A stretch of 64,000 nucleotides of DNA from Pantoea sp. SOD02 (GCF_024707505.1 NZ_CP102604.1:3906001-3970000), one strand, 5' to 3'; positions 55,612-64,000 are shown, counted from the stretch's first letter. Translations and numbers: made by a program. The notes: generated by a model not told the origin, from the sequence alone.

Positions 55612-57291
55612 TTATCCCTGAATAAGTTGCAGATGTTCCGCGACCGGGCCTAATGCCAGCGCGGGGATGAACGTCAATGCGCCCACCAGCAAGACGGTGC
55701 CAATCAGCAGCGCGATAAACAGCGGGCCGTGCGTTGGCAGCGTACCGTTGCCGACCGGCTGAATTTTCTTCGCCGCCAGCGAACCGGCAATCGCCAGCAC
55801 CGGAATGATGATGCCGAAGCGGCCCACCAACATGCAGAAGCCGAGCAGCAGGTTCCAGAACGGCGTGTTGGCGCTCAATCCGGCAAAGGCGCTACCGTTG
55901 TTGTTAGACGCCGATGACACCGCATACAGCACTTCGCTGAAGCCATGAATGCCGGGATTGGCCATGCCGGCGCGACCGGCGTCGGTCATCATCGCCAGCG
56001 CGGTGCCAAGCAGCACCAGCGTCGGCGTCACCAGAATCGCCAGCGCGGTCATCTTCATCTCCCACACGTCGATTTTTTTACCCATGTATTCTGGCGTGCG
56101 ACCGATCATCAACCCGGCGATAAACACGCCGAGCAGCACGAACAGCAGCATGCCGTACAGGCCAGCACCAACGCCGCCAAACACCACTTCACCCAGCTGC
56201 ATCAACCACATCGGTACCATGCCGCCGAGCGCGGTGAAGGAGTCATGCATGGCGTTGACCGCACCACACGACGCCGCCGTGGTGATCACCGCAAACAAGC
56301 TGGAGTTGAGAATGCCGAAGCGCGTCTCCTTGCCTTCCATGTTGATGGCGCTGTCCGCGCCGAGCGCGAGGAAGTGCGGATTACCGCGCAGTTCGGCCCA
56401 CATCACGGTGATCACCGCCAGCACGAACATGATGGTCATCGCCCACAGCAGCATGTGGCCCTGACGACGATCGCCCAGATGCTGACCAAAGGTGAAACAG
56501 AGCGCCGCCGGAATCAGGAAGATGCTCAGCATCTGCACGAAGTTGGTCAGCGCCGTCGGGTTTTCGAACGGATGTGCCGAGTTGACGTTGAAGAAGCCGC
56601 CGCCGTTGGTGCCGAGCATTTTGATCGCTTCCTGCGACGCCACCGGACCGAGCGGCAGCGTCTGCTGCGCGCCTTCCAGCGTGGTAAGCGCATGGTAAGG
56701 TTCGAAGGTTTGAATGCTGCCCTGGCTAACGAAGAACAGCGCCATCAGCAGGCTGATTGGCAGCAGCACGTAAACGGTAATGCGCGTCAGGTCGCGCCAC
56801 GCGTTGCCGAGCGTCGCCAGCGAACGGTTGGCAAAACCACGAATCAGCGCAAACGCCACGGCGATACCGGTCGCCGCCGACAGGAAGTTCTGCACCGTGA
56901 GGCCCGCCATCTGACTGAAATAGCTCAGCGTGCTTTCCCCGGCGTAGGATTGCCAGTTGGTGTTGGTGACAAAGCTGATGGCGGTATTGATCGCCAGATC
57001 CCAGCTCAGATTAGGCAAATGCTGCGGGTTCAGCGGCAGCGCGGCCTGCGTCATCAACATCAGCAGCAGCAAGGCAAAACCCAGCGCGTTGAACAGCAGA
57101 ATCGCCAGCAGATAGTGCGGCCAGCGCATGGCGTCGCCGTCGGCTCCGGCCAGTCGCCACAGCGCGCGTTCGGTACGCGGCAGCAGCGGCTTGTCAGCCA
57201 CAAACAGGGCGAGATAACGTCCCAGCGGTTGTGCCAGCACCATCAGTACCAGCAGAAACACCGCAATTAGCATGAATGCATTCGCAGCCAT
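55612..57291 (-). CDS. kdpA: potassium-transporting ATPase subunit A
   Basis: KdpA is the channel-like subunit that binds and conducts potassium; its fold is related to potassium channels. The 559-residue protein is near the E. coli length (557). Selectivity-filter-like loops include [42 protein letters not shown] and [19 protein letters not shown]. The ATG overlaps the kdpF stop by one base (TGATG). Confidence 0.97.
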   Translation of the reverse strand: MAANAFMLIAVFLLVLMVLAQPLGRYLALFVADKPLLPRTERALWRLAGADGDAMRWPHYLLAILLFNALGFALLLLMLMTQAALPLNPQHLPNLSWDLAINTAISFVTNTNWQSYAGESTLSYFSQMAGLTVQNFLSAATGIAVAFALIRGFANRSLATLGNAWRDLTRITVYVLLPISLLMALFFVSQGSIQTFEPYHALTTLEGAQQTLPLGPVASQEAIKMLGTNGGGFFNVNSAHPFENPTALTNFVQMLSIFLIPAALCFTFGQHLGDRRQGHMLLWAMTIMFVLAVITVMWAELRGNPHFLALGADSAINMEGKETRFGILNSSLFAVITTAASCGAVNAMHDSFTALGGMVPMWLMQLGEVVFGGVGAGLYGMLLFVLLGVFIAGLMIGRTPEYMGKKIDVWEMKMTALAILVTPTLVLLGTALAMMTDAGRAGMANPGIHGFSEVLYAVSSASNNNGSAFAGLSANTPFWNLLLGFCMLVGRFGIIIPVLAIAGSLAAKKIQPVGNGTLPTHGPLFIALLIGTVLLVGALTFIPALALGPVAEHLQLIQG

Positions 57292-57380
57292 CAGAATGCC
57301 TCCGCATTAAGCAGGGCATAAATCAGGTAGCCCAGAAGAACAAACACCAGCACGATGCCGGCTATCACGCCCACGCTCAC
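57291..57380 (-). CDS. kdpF: potassium-transporting ATPase subunit F (29 residues)
   Basis: KdpF is a tiny single-span protein that stabilises the KdpABC complex. The translation is 29 residues, the E. coli length, with the hydrophobic core [20 protein letters not shown] and the same C terminus LNAEAF. It starts with GTG at 57380, preceded by GGAGG, and its stop shares one base with the kdpA ATG. It is the first gene of the operon. Confidence 0.93.
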   Translation of the reverse strand: MSVGVIAGIVLVFVLLGYLIYALLNAEAF

Positions 57381-57450
57381 AGCAACCTCCAGAGGATTTT
57401 GGTAGTGCTGCAAGCATGCGCGGCGCGGCATAAAGAAGAGGTAAAAAGGC

Positions 57451-57480
57451 GGGAAGCGGGCGTAAATAAAGTATAAAAAT
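57451..57480 (-). promoter_or_regulatory. KdpE-type operator upstream of kdpF
   Basis: On the minus strand the sequence TTTATACTTTATTTACGCCC, about 70 bases before kdpF, matches the recalled E. coli KdpE target (TTTATACTTTTTTTACACCC) at all but two of 20 positions. This implies that a KdpE protein acts here. Confidence 0.7.
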
Positions 57481-57489
57481 GGTGAAGAA

Positions 57490-58653
57490 TTAAGCGCTTT
57501 CTAACGCCCAGATGCGGTTCAGATCGATGTTCTGCCACAAGCCGCTGTCTTCCGCGCCGGTGATGCTGTCGGTGCAGAAGCTGTCGCCGAGATCGAGCTC
57601 TTCCGGTTTCACTTCACGTTGCGCGTGCAGCGACCAGAACACATGCACTTTGGGCTTGAGCAACGATTTTTCGCCCGCCTGCACCACCAGCGCCACGCGC
57701 CCGGAAGCCAGTCGCACCAGCGATCCTACCGGATAGATGCCGATGGTGCGCACGAAGGCGTGCAGCAGCGAGTTATCGAAGTGGCCACGCCAGCTCAACA
57801 TGTTGTGCATCGCTTCGGCAGGCGTCCAGCCTTTACGATAAGGACGATTCGAGGTGACGGCATCATAGACGTCGCACACCGATGCCATGCGCGCATACAG
57901 TGAGATCTCCTCGCCTTTCAGACCGTGCGGATAACCGTTGCCGTCGTATTTTTCATGGTGATGCAGCGCAATATCCAGCAGATCTTCACCGGCGTTAGCT
58001 TCCATTAGCATCTGCGCGCCGACAATCGGGTGCTGGCGCATCACGGTGAACTCTTCATCGCTGAGCTTGCCGGGTTTATTCAGAATCTCCAGCGGCACCG
58101 CGGCTTTACCCACATCGTGCAGCAAACCGCCCATGCCAACACGGCGTAGCTGATGCTCATCGAGGCCCATTTTTTTGCCCAGCGAGATCATCAAGCCGCA
58201 CACCGCCATCGAGTGCAGATAGGTGTAATCGTCGTGATTCTTCAGACGCGCCACGCTCAGCAGCGCAGTGGGTTCGCGGGTGATCGAACCGGCAATTTGA
58301 TCCACCAGATCAAGGGTGTAATCGAGGTCGAGGCCTTGCCCCATGCGCGCCTCGTTAAACATCGCCAATACCTGCGGTTTCCCCTGATTGAAGATGCTTT
58401 GCGCCTGATCCATCTCCTGGAAAAACGGGGTTTTAGGAATATCTTTTTTCGGCACAGGCGCAGCGGGCGCCTGAACCGATTTGTCGAGATCGATCCATAA
58501 CTGCAGGATCCCCTCATTGCGGATCATCGCGATCTGGCGTTTATCAGTGATCAGCATTTGGTTGCGAATGCGCTTATCTTTGACCCACCAAACCTCAAGT
58601 TTGTGGATAAACATTCCCTGCCGCAGTTCGTCAACGTTAATCAGCTTTATCAC
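57490..58653 (-). CDS. HD-GYP domain cyclic-di-GMP phosphodiesterase
   Basis: This 387-residue cytoplasmic protein has an N-terminal DUF3391-type domain (about 1-125) and an HD-GYP domain. The metal residues are visible: HD at 179-180 (GGLLHDVGKAAVP), HHHEKYDG at 231-238, and the GYP triplet at 240-242. HD-GYP enzymes degrade c-di-GMP to pGpG or GMP. The start is GTG at 58653 with AAGGAG 8 bases upstream. It precedes no obvious partner and lies next to kdpF. Confidence 0.93.
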   Translation of the reverse strand: MIKLINVDELRQGMFIHKLEVWWVKDKRIRNQMLITDKRQIAMIRNEGILQLWIDLDKSVQAPAAPVPKKDIPKTPFFQEMDQAQSIFNQGKPQVLAMFNEARMGQGLDLDYTLDLVDQIAGSITREPTALLSVARLKNHDDYTYLHSMAVCGLMISLGKKMGLDEHQLRRVGMGGLLHDVGKAAVPLEILNKPGKLSDEEFTVMRQHPIVGAQMLMEANAGEDLLDIALHHHEKYDGNGYPHGLKGEEISLYARMASVCDVYDAVTSNRPYRKGWTPAEAMHNMLSWRGHFDNSLLHAFVRTIGIYPVGSLVRLASGRVALVVQAGEKSLLKPKVHVFWSLHAQREVKPEELDLGDSFCTDSITGAEDSGLWQNIDLNRIWALESA

Positions 58654-58752
58654 GATATCGCTCCTTAATATCAGTGGGTGGTAAGGAGGTATCGGCAGCT
58701 GAGCAAAAAATCTTCAGGAGTGATTTGTGCGATCGGTGAGGTTTGCGAGATG

Positions 58753-58776
58753 GGTGCGCATAAATGCGCACATTAC
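58753..58776 (-). repeat. GTAG-headed REP-like palindrome, TGCGC stem, degenerate head (copy 11)
   Basis: The arms are intact, but the head reads GTAATG instead of GTAGGG. It lies 20 bases upstream of copy 12, in the same orientation. Confidence 0.75.
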
Positions 58777-58796
58777 GATGGTGCGGGCTTTGACCA

Positions 58797-58820
58797 GGTG
58801 CGCATGAATGCGCACCCTAC
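58797..58820 (-). repeat. GTAG-headed REP-like palindrome, TGCGC stem (copy 12)
   Basis: Perfect member. Its GTAG head is 3 bases from the head of copy 13, forming an inverted pair of two different stem types. Confidence 0.9.
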
Positions 58821-60195
58821 GTCGTAGGGTCGCCATTCATGGCGACCTGGGTTGAAATCTCCTGCTCCTCGCCAACGCGTTCAATCGGTCCCATCACCAG
58901 CAGGAACAGTAAAGCAGCGACTACGCAGTGCGCGCCGACAAACACCAGCCCAATGCTGTAGCTGCCGGTTAAGCCGACGATGATGCCGAACAGCAGCGGC
59001 GTGATAAAGCCCGCCATGTTGCCGATGCCGTTGAAGATCGCGCCCGCCAGGCCAACCGCTTCTTTCGGTGCGGTATCGCTGACAATTGTCCAGGTTCCGG
59101 CACCTGCAGCCACGCCTTTACCGAAGAAGGCGAACGACATAATGGCGATAATGCCGACGTTGCTGGGGATCACCGCCGCCAGAACCAGCGACGCCGCCAT
59201 CAGCATGCCGACGATGTACGGCGTTTTACGCGCCCAGGATAAACTCCAGCCGTTTGCCAGCAGTTTGTCGGAGATATAGCCGCCGCTGATGCCGCCGAGG
59301 AAGCCAAACACCGCCGGTGCGATGGTGGCAAATCCGGCGTCGAGAATGTTCATGCCGCGCGCCTGCACCAGATAAATCGGGAACCAGGTGATAAAGAAGT
59401 AGCTGAGCGCGATGATGCAATATTGGCCGATGTAGGCACACCACAGCATGCGGTTGCTGAGCAGCTTTTTGAACATCGCTTTGCTCAACGGCGGACGCGC
59501 TTTCAACGTTTGTGCCGAATCGATATCGACCAGCGCGCCGCCCTGCTCAATGTAGCGCAGCTCATTTTCCGATACCCGCGGGTGATGGCGCGGGGTGCGC
59601 ATAAAGCCCATCCAGACAAACACCGCCAGCACGCCAATGCCGCCCAGGACGAAGAACGGCCATTCCCAGCCGAAGCGCGACACCAGCCAGCCGGAGAGCG
59701 GTGAGAAGATGGCGACGGCAAAATATTGCGCCGAGGCGAAAAGTGAAGAGGCGCGGCCGCGTTCGGCGCTGGGGAACCACATGATCACCGCGCGCGCATT
59801 GGCGGGAAAACTCGGGGCTTCAATCAGGCCCAGCGCGAAACGCAGCGCAAACATCAATGTCAGCGCCATGGTCATGCCGCTGGAGAACTCGCCGACAAAG
59901 CCCATCAGCAGCGTGGAGATTGACCACAGCGCCAGCGTCACGCCATACACTTTTTTGGTGCCAAAGCGATCAAGGAACAGGCCGCCGGGGATCTGGCCGA
60001 TCACATAGGCCCAGCTAAACGCCGAGAGGATCAGGCCAAGCTGGATCGCCGAAAGTCCAAACTCATCTTTGATCGCCGATCCCGAGATCGACAGGATCGA
60101 GCGGTCGGCATACGCCACCACGGAAAGAAACAGGATCAGGCAAAGGATCCAAACGCGTACGTGGCTGTTCTGTGGACGATTATTGGCTTTTAGCA
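58817..60195 (-). CDS. MFS transporter, hexuronate/glucarate/galactonate type
   Basis: This is a 459-residue proton symporter of the ACS family. The TM1 to TM4 pattern (VVAYADRSILSISGSAIKDEFGLS and SWAYVIGQIPGGLFLDRFGTKKVYG) matches D-galactonate, D-glucarate and hexuronate carriers such as DgoT and GudP. It has about twelve hydrophobic segments. Its last ten residues, VAMNGDPTT and stop, are encoded by copies 13 and 12 of the REP-like palindrome, so the C terminus was probably rewritten by the repeat. The ATG (60194-60196) follows GAGGA. The ligand is not certain. Confidence 0.88.
58824..58847 (+). repeat. GTAG-headed REP-like palindrome, TCGCC stem (copy 13), inside a CDS 3' end
   Basis: Perfect member whose minus-strand reading encodes the last codons of the MFS gene. 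The stop codon itself comes from the head of copy 12. Confidence 0.9.
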
Positions 60196-60196
60196 T

Positions 60197-60609
60197 GGGC
60201 TGAATTCCTCAAATGAAACACACTGGAATACCGCTTTATTTCCCCTGTGCAGCAACTATAGGAAGCGGTTTCAGCCGTGGTCATTGGGCGAATGGCGGAA
60301 TCGACAGTGCTAATTAGCGCCAGATTTAGCAGCTGGCACAAAGTGAGGTGCGGCGCTGCACAGAACCTTAAAGATCCGCAAGCCTTTGCACCGCAATGTG
60401 CGCCAGCTCTAAGAAAATCCTTCTCAGCGCAACTATGAGCGCGCAAAGCAAAGACGCACCCGAGAGCAAAGTGTGCGCCTGGCTGCAAAATCCAACCTTG
60501 CTGATTGTCAGCCACGTAGCGGGCTCGTAGGCTGAAAATGATTTCATTGAGCCATTTTTTATCTTGATGAAACATTCATTCTAATAACAAGCTTACTCTG
60601 GAGTCTGCG
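60197..60609. other. 413-bp intergenic region between divergent MFS and binding-protein genes
   Basis: I see no convincing gene here. A minus-strand open frame exists, but its sequence is rich in Cys and Ala without family motifs. The region must hold the two divergent promoters. No operator was identified. Confidence 0.6.
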
Positions 60610-61524
60610 ATGAAAACCCTCAAGGCGATTGTGTTGCTCGGCCTGCTCTCAACATCAGCCTCGGCGCTGGCGGAAAAAATTGGCGTGTCGATGGCCTACT
60701 TCGATCAAAACTTCCTCACCATTATTCGCCAGTCGATTGATAAAGAAGCCAAAGCGCGCGGACTCGATATTCAGTTTGAAGATGCACGCGGTGACGTCGG
60801 ACGTCAGACCGATCAGGTGCAGAGTTTTATCGGCGCGGGCGTGGATGCGATCATCGTTGATCCGGTTGATTCTGCCAGCACGCCGCAGCTCACCAAGCTC
60901 GCGCAGCAGGCAAAAATTCCGCTGGTGTACGTAAACCGCACGCCGGGCGATAAATCGCTGCCGGCCGGCGTGGTGTTTGTCGGCTCCGACGAGCGTGAAT
61001 CCGGCACCTTGCAGATGGAAGCGCTGGCGAAAATGGCCAATTACAAAGGTAATGTGGCGATCATGATCGGTAATCTGACCGATGCCGGTGCGCTGCAACG
61101 CACTAAAGACGTTGAGCAAGTGGTGGCGAAATATCCCGGCATGAAAGTGGTGCAGAAACAGCCCGCCAACTACGCGCGCAACGAAGGCATGGATTTGATG
61201 AATAACTGGCTGGGCAATGATGAAGCAATTGATATCGTAGCGGCAAATAACGATGAGATGGCGATCGGCGCGGCGATGGCGCTGGCCAAGGGCAATAAAA
61301 AGGTGCTGGTTGGCGGCATCGATGCCACGCCAGATGGCCTGAAAGCGCTGTCGCAGGACAAAATTCAGGTCACAGTGTTCCAGGATGCGGTCGGCCAGGG
61401 CAAAACGTCGGTGGATGTGGCGCAGAAGCTGATCAAAGGCGAGAAAGTCGATTCACACGTATGGATCCCGTTCGAGCTGGTGACCAAAGAGAATATGCAG
61501 AAGTACGTTGATAAATCACAATAA
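60610..61524 (+). CDS. periplasmic sugar-binding protein, ribose/galactose (RbsB) type
   Basis: This 304-residue protein has a signal peptide (MKTLKAIVLLGLLSTSASALA) and the type I periplasmic binding fold. It shares AYFDQNFLTIIRQSIDKEA, GVDAIIVDPVDSASTP and IVAANNDEMAIGAAMALAKG with RbsB-like sugar or autoinducer binding proteins. Ligand unknown. No permease or ATPase gene lies beside it, so it is an orphan. An ATPase gene starting at 62174 belongs to a different, exporter-type class. Confidence 0.86.
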   Translation: MKTLKAIVLLGLLSTSASALAEKIGVSMAYFDQNFLTIIRQSIDKEAKARGLDIQFEDARGDVGRQTDQVQSFIGAGVDAIIVDPVDSASTPQLTKLAQQAKIPLVYVNRTPGDKSLPAGVVFVGSDERESGTLQMEALAKMANYKGNVAIMIGNLTDAGALQRTKDVEQVVAKYPGMKVVQKQPANYARNEGMDLMNNWLGNDEAIDIVAANNDEMAIGAAMALAKGNKKVLVGGIDATPDGLKALSQDKIQVTVFQDAVGQGKTSVDVAQKLIKGEKVDSHVWIPFELVTKENMQKYVDKSQ

Positions 61525-61537
61525 TTGCCGCCAAATC

Positions 61538-61561
61538 GTAGGGTCGCCATTTATGGCGACC
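61538..61561 (+). repeat. GTAG-headed REP-like palindrome, TCGCC stem (copy 14)
   Basis: Perfect member, first of a pair with copy 15 in which the heads point outward. It lies between the convergent binding-protein and acetyltransferase genes. Confidence 0.9.
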
Positions 61562-61591
61562 GTAATGCGGGTTGGGTGCGGTTATCTACAA

Positions 61592-61615
61592 GGTCGCCAT
61601 GAATGGCGACCCTAC
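61592..61615 (-). repeat. GTAG-headed REP-like palindrome, TCGCC stem (copy 15)
   Basis: Perfect member, 30 bases after copy 14 and in the opposite orientation. It ends 2 bases before the acetyltransferase stop. Confidence 0.9.
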
Positions 61616-61617
61616 GG

Positions 61618-62109
61618 TTAACGTAATTGCGCCATCTGCACGATATCGTGATACTCGCCGTCGCGCAGGCAGGCTTTACGCTTCACGCCTTCGCGCTCAA
61701 AACCCAGCTTCTGATACAGACGCAGCGCGCGTTCGTTATCGTGGAACACTTCCAGCTCGATGCGCATAATGCCGAGCCAGTTAAAGGCGTAATCCATCGC
61801 GTTGCGGATTAGCTTTTCGCCAATGCCGCGCCCGCCAAACGCCGGATCGACGCCGATACCAAAACTGATGCTGTGACGCGTGCGTGGACGCTGCTCGACA
61901 AACAGCGTGAGCTCGCCAACTATCGCGCCATCGATCTCCGCAACAAAGCCGATGTATCCCAGTTCATCCATCTTTTCGAATTTTTTCTGCCAGGTCGCCA
62001 CGCTCGGGCACGGCAGTTGCGTGGTCCAGCGATAAACGTCAGGATGGCTGTAAAGGCGTTGGTAGGCGGCGGCATCGCCCGGCTCACGGCCGCGAATGTG
62101 TAAATCCAT
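61618..62109 (-). CDS. GNAT-family N-acetyltransferase, similar to YhhY/AaaT
   Basis: This 163-residue cytoplasmic enzyme transfers an acyl group from acyl-CoA to an amine. The acyl-CoA loop pattern is in GIGVDPAFGGRGIGEKLI (Q/RxxGxG/A-like), and the C-terminal GNAT strand is in LEVFHDNERALRLYQKLGFEREG. The closest recalled relative is E. coli YhhY, an L-amino-acid acetyltransferase, with shared VEQRPR and LRDGEYHDIVQMA. The true substrate is not shown. It is divergent from the ABC exporter gene. Confidence 0.85.
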   Translation of the reverse strand: MDLHIRGREPGDAAAYQRLYSHPDVYRWTTQLPCPSVATWQKKFEKMDELGYIGFVAEIDGAIVGELTLFVEQRPRTRHSISFGIGVDPAFGGRGIGEKLIRNAMDYAFNWLGIMRIELEVFHDNERALRLYQKLGFEREGVKRKACLRDGEYHDIVQMAQLR

Positions 62110-62173
62110 GTCGGTAATCCCTTTTCACTTGCACTAAGCTGTTAACTCTCACCATTTCGGGAAGAGTGACTCT

Positions 62174-64000
62174 ATGTTGTATCGCCGTTTTGAACGTTTT
62201 ATCAATATTTTCCAGGATGCGCCAACCGATTCCCCGCCCGCCAGCGTCTGGCCGTTCTACTTCTACTATCTGCGTCAGGTGTGGCCGAGCTTCGTCGCGC
62301 TGCTGATTGTCGGGCTGGTGCAGGCGCTGATCGAAGTGGCGCTGTTTAGCTATCTCAGCCGCATCATTGACCTGGTTAATCACTCGACGCCCGCCTCGTT
62401 GTTCAGCGATAACTGGCAAATATTGTTGTGGATGGGCTTTGTGGCGCTGATTCTGCGGCCAGTGGTGATTGCCGCGCACGATATGCTGGTGCATCAAAGC
62501 ATCAACCCAAGCATGACCAGCATGATCCGCTGGCAGCATCACAACTACGTGCTGCGCCAGAGCCTGAACTTCTTCCAGAACGATTTTGCCGGGCGCATCG
62601 CCCAGCGCATCATGCAAACCGGTAACTCGCTGCGTGATTCGGCGGTACAGCTGGTGGACGCCATCTGGCACGTGGTGATTTATGCGGTGACCTCGCTGGT
62701 GCTGTTTGCCGAAGCGGACTGGCGCCTGATGATTCCGCTGGTGATTTGGATTGTGGCGTACAGCGTGTCGCTGAGCTTCTTCGTGCCGCGCGTGAAACAG
62801 CGTTCGGTGGTGTCATCGGAAGCGCGCTCAAAATTGATGGGCACCATCGTCGATGGCTACACCAACATCGCCACCATCAAACTGTTCTCGCACAACGATC
62901 TGGAGAAGCGTTACGCGCGCGAAGCGATTCAGGAGCAAACCGACAAAACCCAGCACGCCAGCCGCATGGTCACCACCATGGATATCACACTCTCGACGCT
63001 CAATGGCTTGCTGATTGTCAGCACTTCCGGCCTGGCGCTGTGGTTGTGGAGCCAGTCGCTGATCAGCGTCGGCGCGATTGCGCTGGCGACCGGTTTGGTG
63101 ATCCGTCTGGTGAATATGTCCGGTTGGATCATGTGGGTGGTGAACGGCATCTTTGAGAATATTGGCATGGTGCAGGATGGCCTGAACACCATTGCGCAGC
63201 CGCTGAGCGTGCAGGATCAGCCGAACGCGAAAAACATGCAGGTGACGCGCGGCCAGATTCGCTTTGAGGATGTGCGTTTTGATTATGGCGGCAGCCGTCA
63301 GGTAATTAATCGCCTCAACCTCAATATCAAACCGGGCGAGAAAATCGGTTTGATTGGGCCGTCCGGCGCCGGTAAATCCACCTTAGTGAATCTGCTGCTG
63401 CGGCTGTATGACATCAACAGCGGCCGCATTGTGATTGACGATCAGAACATTGCCGAAGTGACGCAGGAAAGCCTGCGCGGGCAAATCGGCATGATCACCC
63501 AGGACACGTCGCTGCTGCACCGCTCAATTCGCGAAAACTTGCTGTATGGTCGTCCGGATGCGACGGAAGAGGAGCTGCAGGCGGCGATTATCCGCGCACG
63601 CGCCGACGAGTTCATTCCGCTGCTCTCCGATCCGCAGGGCCGCACCGGCTTGGATGCGCACGTGGGCGAGCGCGGCGTGAAGCTGTCGGGCGGTCAACGT
63701 CAGCGTATCGCCATCGCGCGCGTGCTGCTGAAAGACGCGCCGATTCTGATCATGGATGAAGCCACCTCCGCGCTGGATTCCGAGGTGGAAGCGGCGATTC
63801 AGGAGAGCCTGGAAACGTTGATGCAGGGCAAAACGGTGATTGCCATTGCGCACCGTCTTTCAACTATCGCCAAAATGGATCGTCTGGTGGTGCTGGAGAA
63901 AGGTGAGATTGTCGAGATGGGCAACCACCGCGAGCTGCTGGCGCACGGCGGACTTTACGCGCGCCTGTGGCAGCATCAGACCGGCGGTTTTGTCGGCGCG
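62174..64000 (+). CDS. ABC transporter, exporter type, fused membrane and ATPase domains, 3' truncated by window edge
   Basis: At least 609 residues are visible and the frame is still open at the right edge. A six-span transmembrane domain (about 30-330) precedes an ATPase domain. Walker A (IGPSGAGKSTLV) is near residue 397, the signature LSGGQRQRIAIAR near 504, Walker B (ILIMDEATSALD) near 524, and the H-loop AHRLSTIAKMD follows. Architecture is of the MsbA/MdlB half-exporter class. The cargo is unknown. The ATG at 62174 lies 64 bp from the divergent acetyltransferase gene. Confidence 0.9.
   Translation, partial: MLYRRFERFINIFQDAPTDSPPASVWPFYFYYLRQVWPSFVALLIVGLVQALIEVALFSYLSRIIDLVNHSTPASLFSDNWQILLWMGFVALILRPVVIAAHDMLVHQSINPSMTSMIRWQHHNYVLRQSLNFFQNDFAGRIAQRIMQTGNSLRDSAVQLVDAIWHVVIYAVTSLVLFAEADWRLMIPLVIWIVAYSVSLSFFVPRVKQRSVVSSEARSKLMGTIVDGYTNIATIKLFSHNDLEKRYAREAIQEQTDKTQHASRMVTTMDITLSTLNGLLIVSTSGLALWLWSQSLISVGAIALATGLVIRLVNMSGWIMWVVNGIFENIGMVQDGLNTIAQPLSVQDQPNAKNMQVTRGQIRFEDVRFDYGGSRQVINRLNLNIKPGEKIGLIGPSGAGKSTLVNLLLRLYDINSGRIVIDDQNIAEVTQESLRGQIGMITQDTSLLHRSIRENLLYGRPDATEEELQAAIIRARADEFIPLLSDPQGRTGLDAHVGERGVKLSGGQRQRIAIARVLLKDAPILIMDEATSALDSEVEAAIQESLETLMQGKTVIAIAHRLSTIAKMDRLVVLEKGEIVEMGNHRELLAHGGLYARLWQHQTGGFVGA

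Noticed and set aside
55945-57270. A 441-codon plus-strand open frame
   Set aside because: It is antisense to kdpA, rich in His, Arg and Gln, with no family pattern.
60180-60575. A 131-codon minus-strand frame in the 413-bp gap before the sugar-binding protein
   Set aside because: It overlaps the start of the MFS gene, lacks motifs, and its composition (Cys, Ala, Ser runs) is not like neighbouring proteins. I keep it as promoter region.
62174-64000. Reading the right-edge exporter as a cut-short pseudogene
   Set aside because: The frame stays open to the last base with all ATPase motifs intact, so it is simply cut by the window.

Overview
The window looks like a chromosome segment of an Enterobacterales bacterium outside Escherichia, most likely an Erwiniaceae member of the Pantoea type. 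Many proteins are close full-length relatives of E. coli K-12 proteins (ProP, HemB, PitA, UspA/UspB, PrlC, RlmJ, Gor, Rbn, KdpFABCD, YqhA, YneE, RhmA/T/D/R). They sit in an arrangement that differs from E. coli and are mixed with many transporter, regulator and c-di-GMP genes. No phage, insertion sequence, CRISPR array, tRNA or rRNA gene was seen. The taxonomic call is an inference from gene content and the repeat family, not from a marker search.

Layout. 1-3117: an iron-type ABC transporter (ATPase cut by the left edge, binding protein, fused permease). 3250-10674: TqsA-like exporter, sulfonate-type binding protein with a class II aldolase, a CSS/EAL c-di-GMP phosphodiesterase overlapping a 2-hydroxyacid dehydrogenase, a small unknown gene, and a ToxR-like membrane regulator with a small periplasmic partner. 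10675-14714: proP behind a long structured leader, hemB, and a GAF-GGDEF cyclase. 14745-16576: secreted alpha/beta hydrolase and a MarA/RamA-like regulator. 16687-20834: the L-rhamnonate catabolic operon rhmRDTA. 21012-25463: hendecad-repeat coiled-coil protein, GlxA-type regulator divergent from a secreted isochorismatase-family hydrolase, a small membrane protein and a short-passenger autotransporter. 25460-38574: the E. coli-like block yhiN-pitA-uspB-uspA-rsmJ-prlC-rlmJ-gor, lacking dtpB and interrupted by an FKBP-like protein, a lipoprotein, a CAAX-type protease and rbn. 38824-49613: nucleoside-recognition and Sua5-family proteins, two LysR regulators divergent from an SDR and an MFS gene, a YcaC-like hydrolase, YneE, an esterase and a cation/proton antiporter. 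49693-58653: yqhA, kdpFABCD without kdpE, and an HD-GYP protein. 58817-64000: a hexuronate/galactonate-type MFS transporter, an orphan sugar-binding protein, an acetyltransferase and an ABC exporter cut by the right edge.

The most distinctive feature is a family of 24-bp GTAG-headed palindromes (16 copies at 12 loci). The stems come in three different sequences that keep base pairing, which is the signature of REP elements mobilised by RAYT-type transposases. They lie mainly between convergent genes, sometimes in inverted pairs. One copy sits between kdpC and kdpD, and one forms the C-terminal codons of a transporter gene. Other points worth a second look are the three-hairpin proP leader, the missing kdpE beside a conserved KdpE-type operator, the 8 x 33 bp coiled-coil repeat, and the ToxR/ToxS-like pair.
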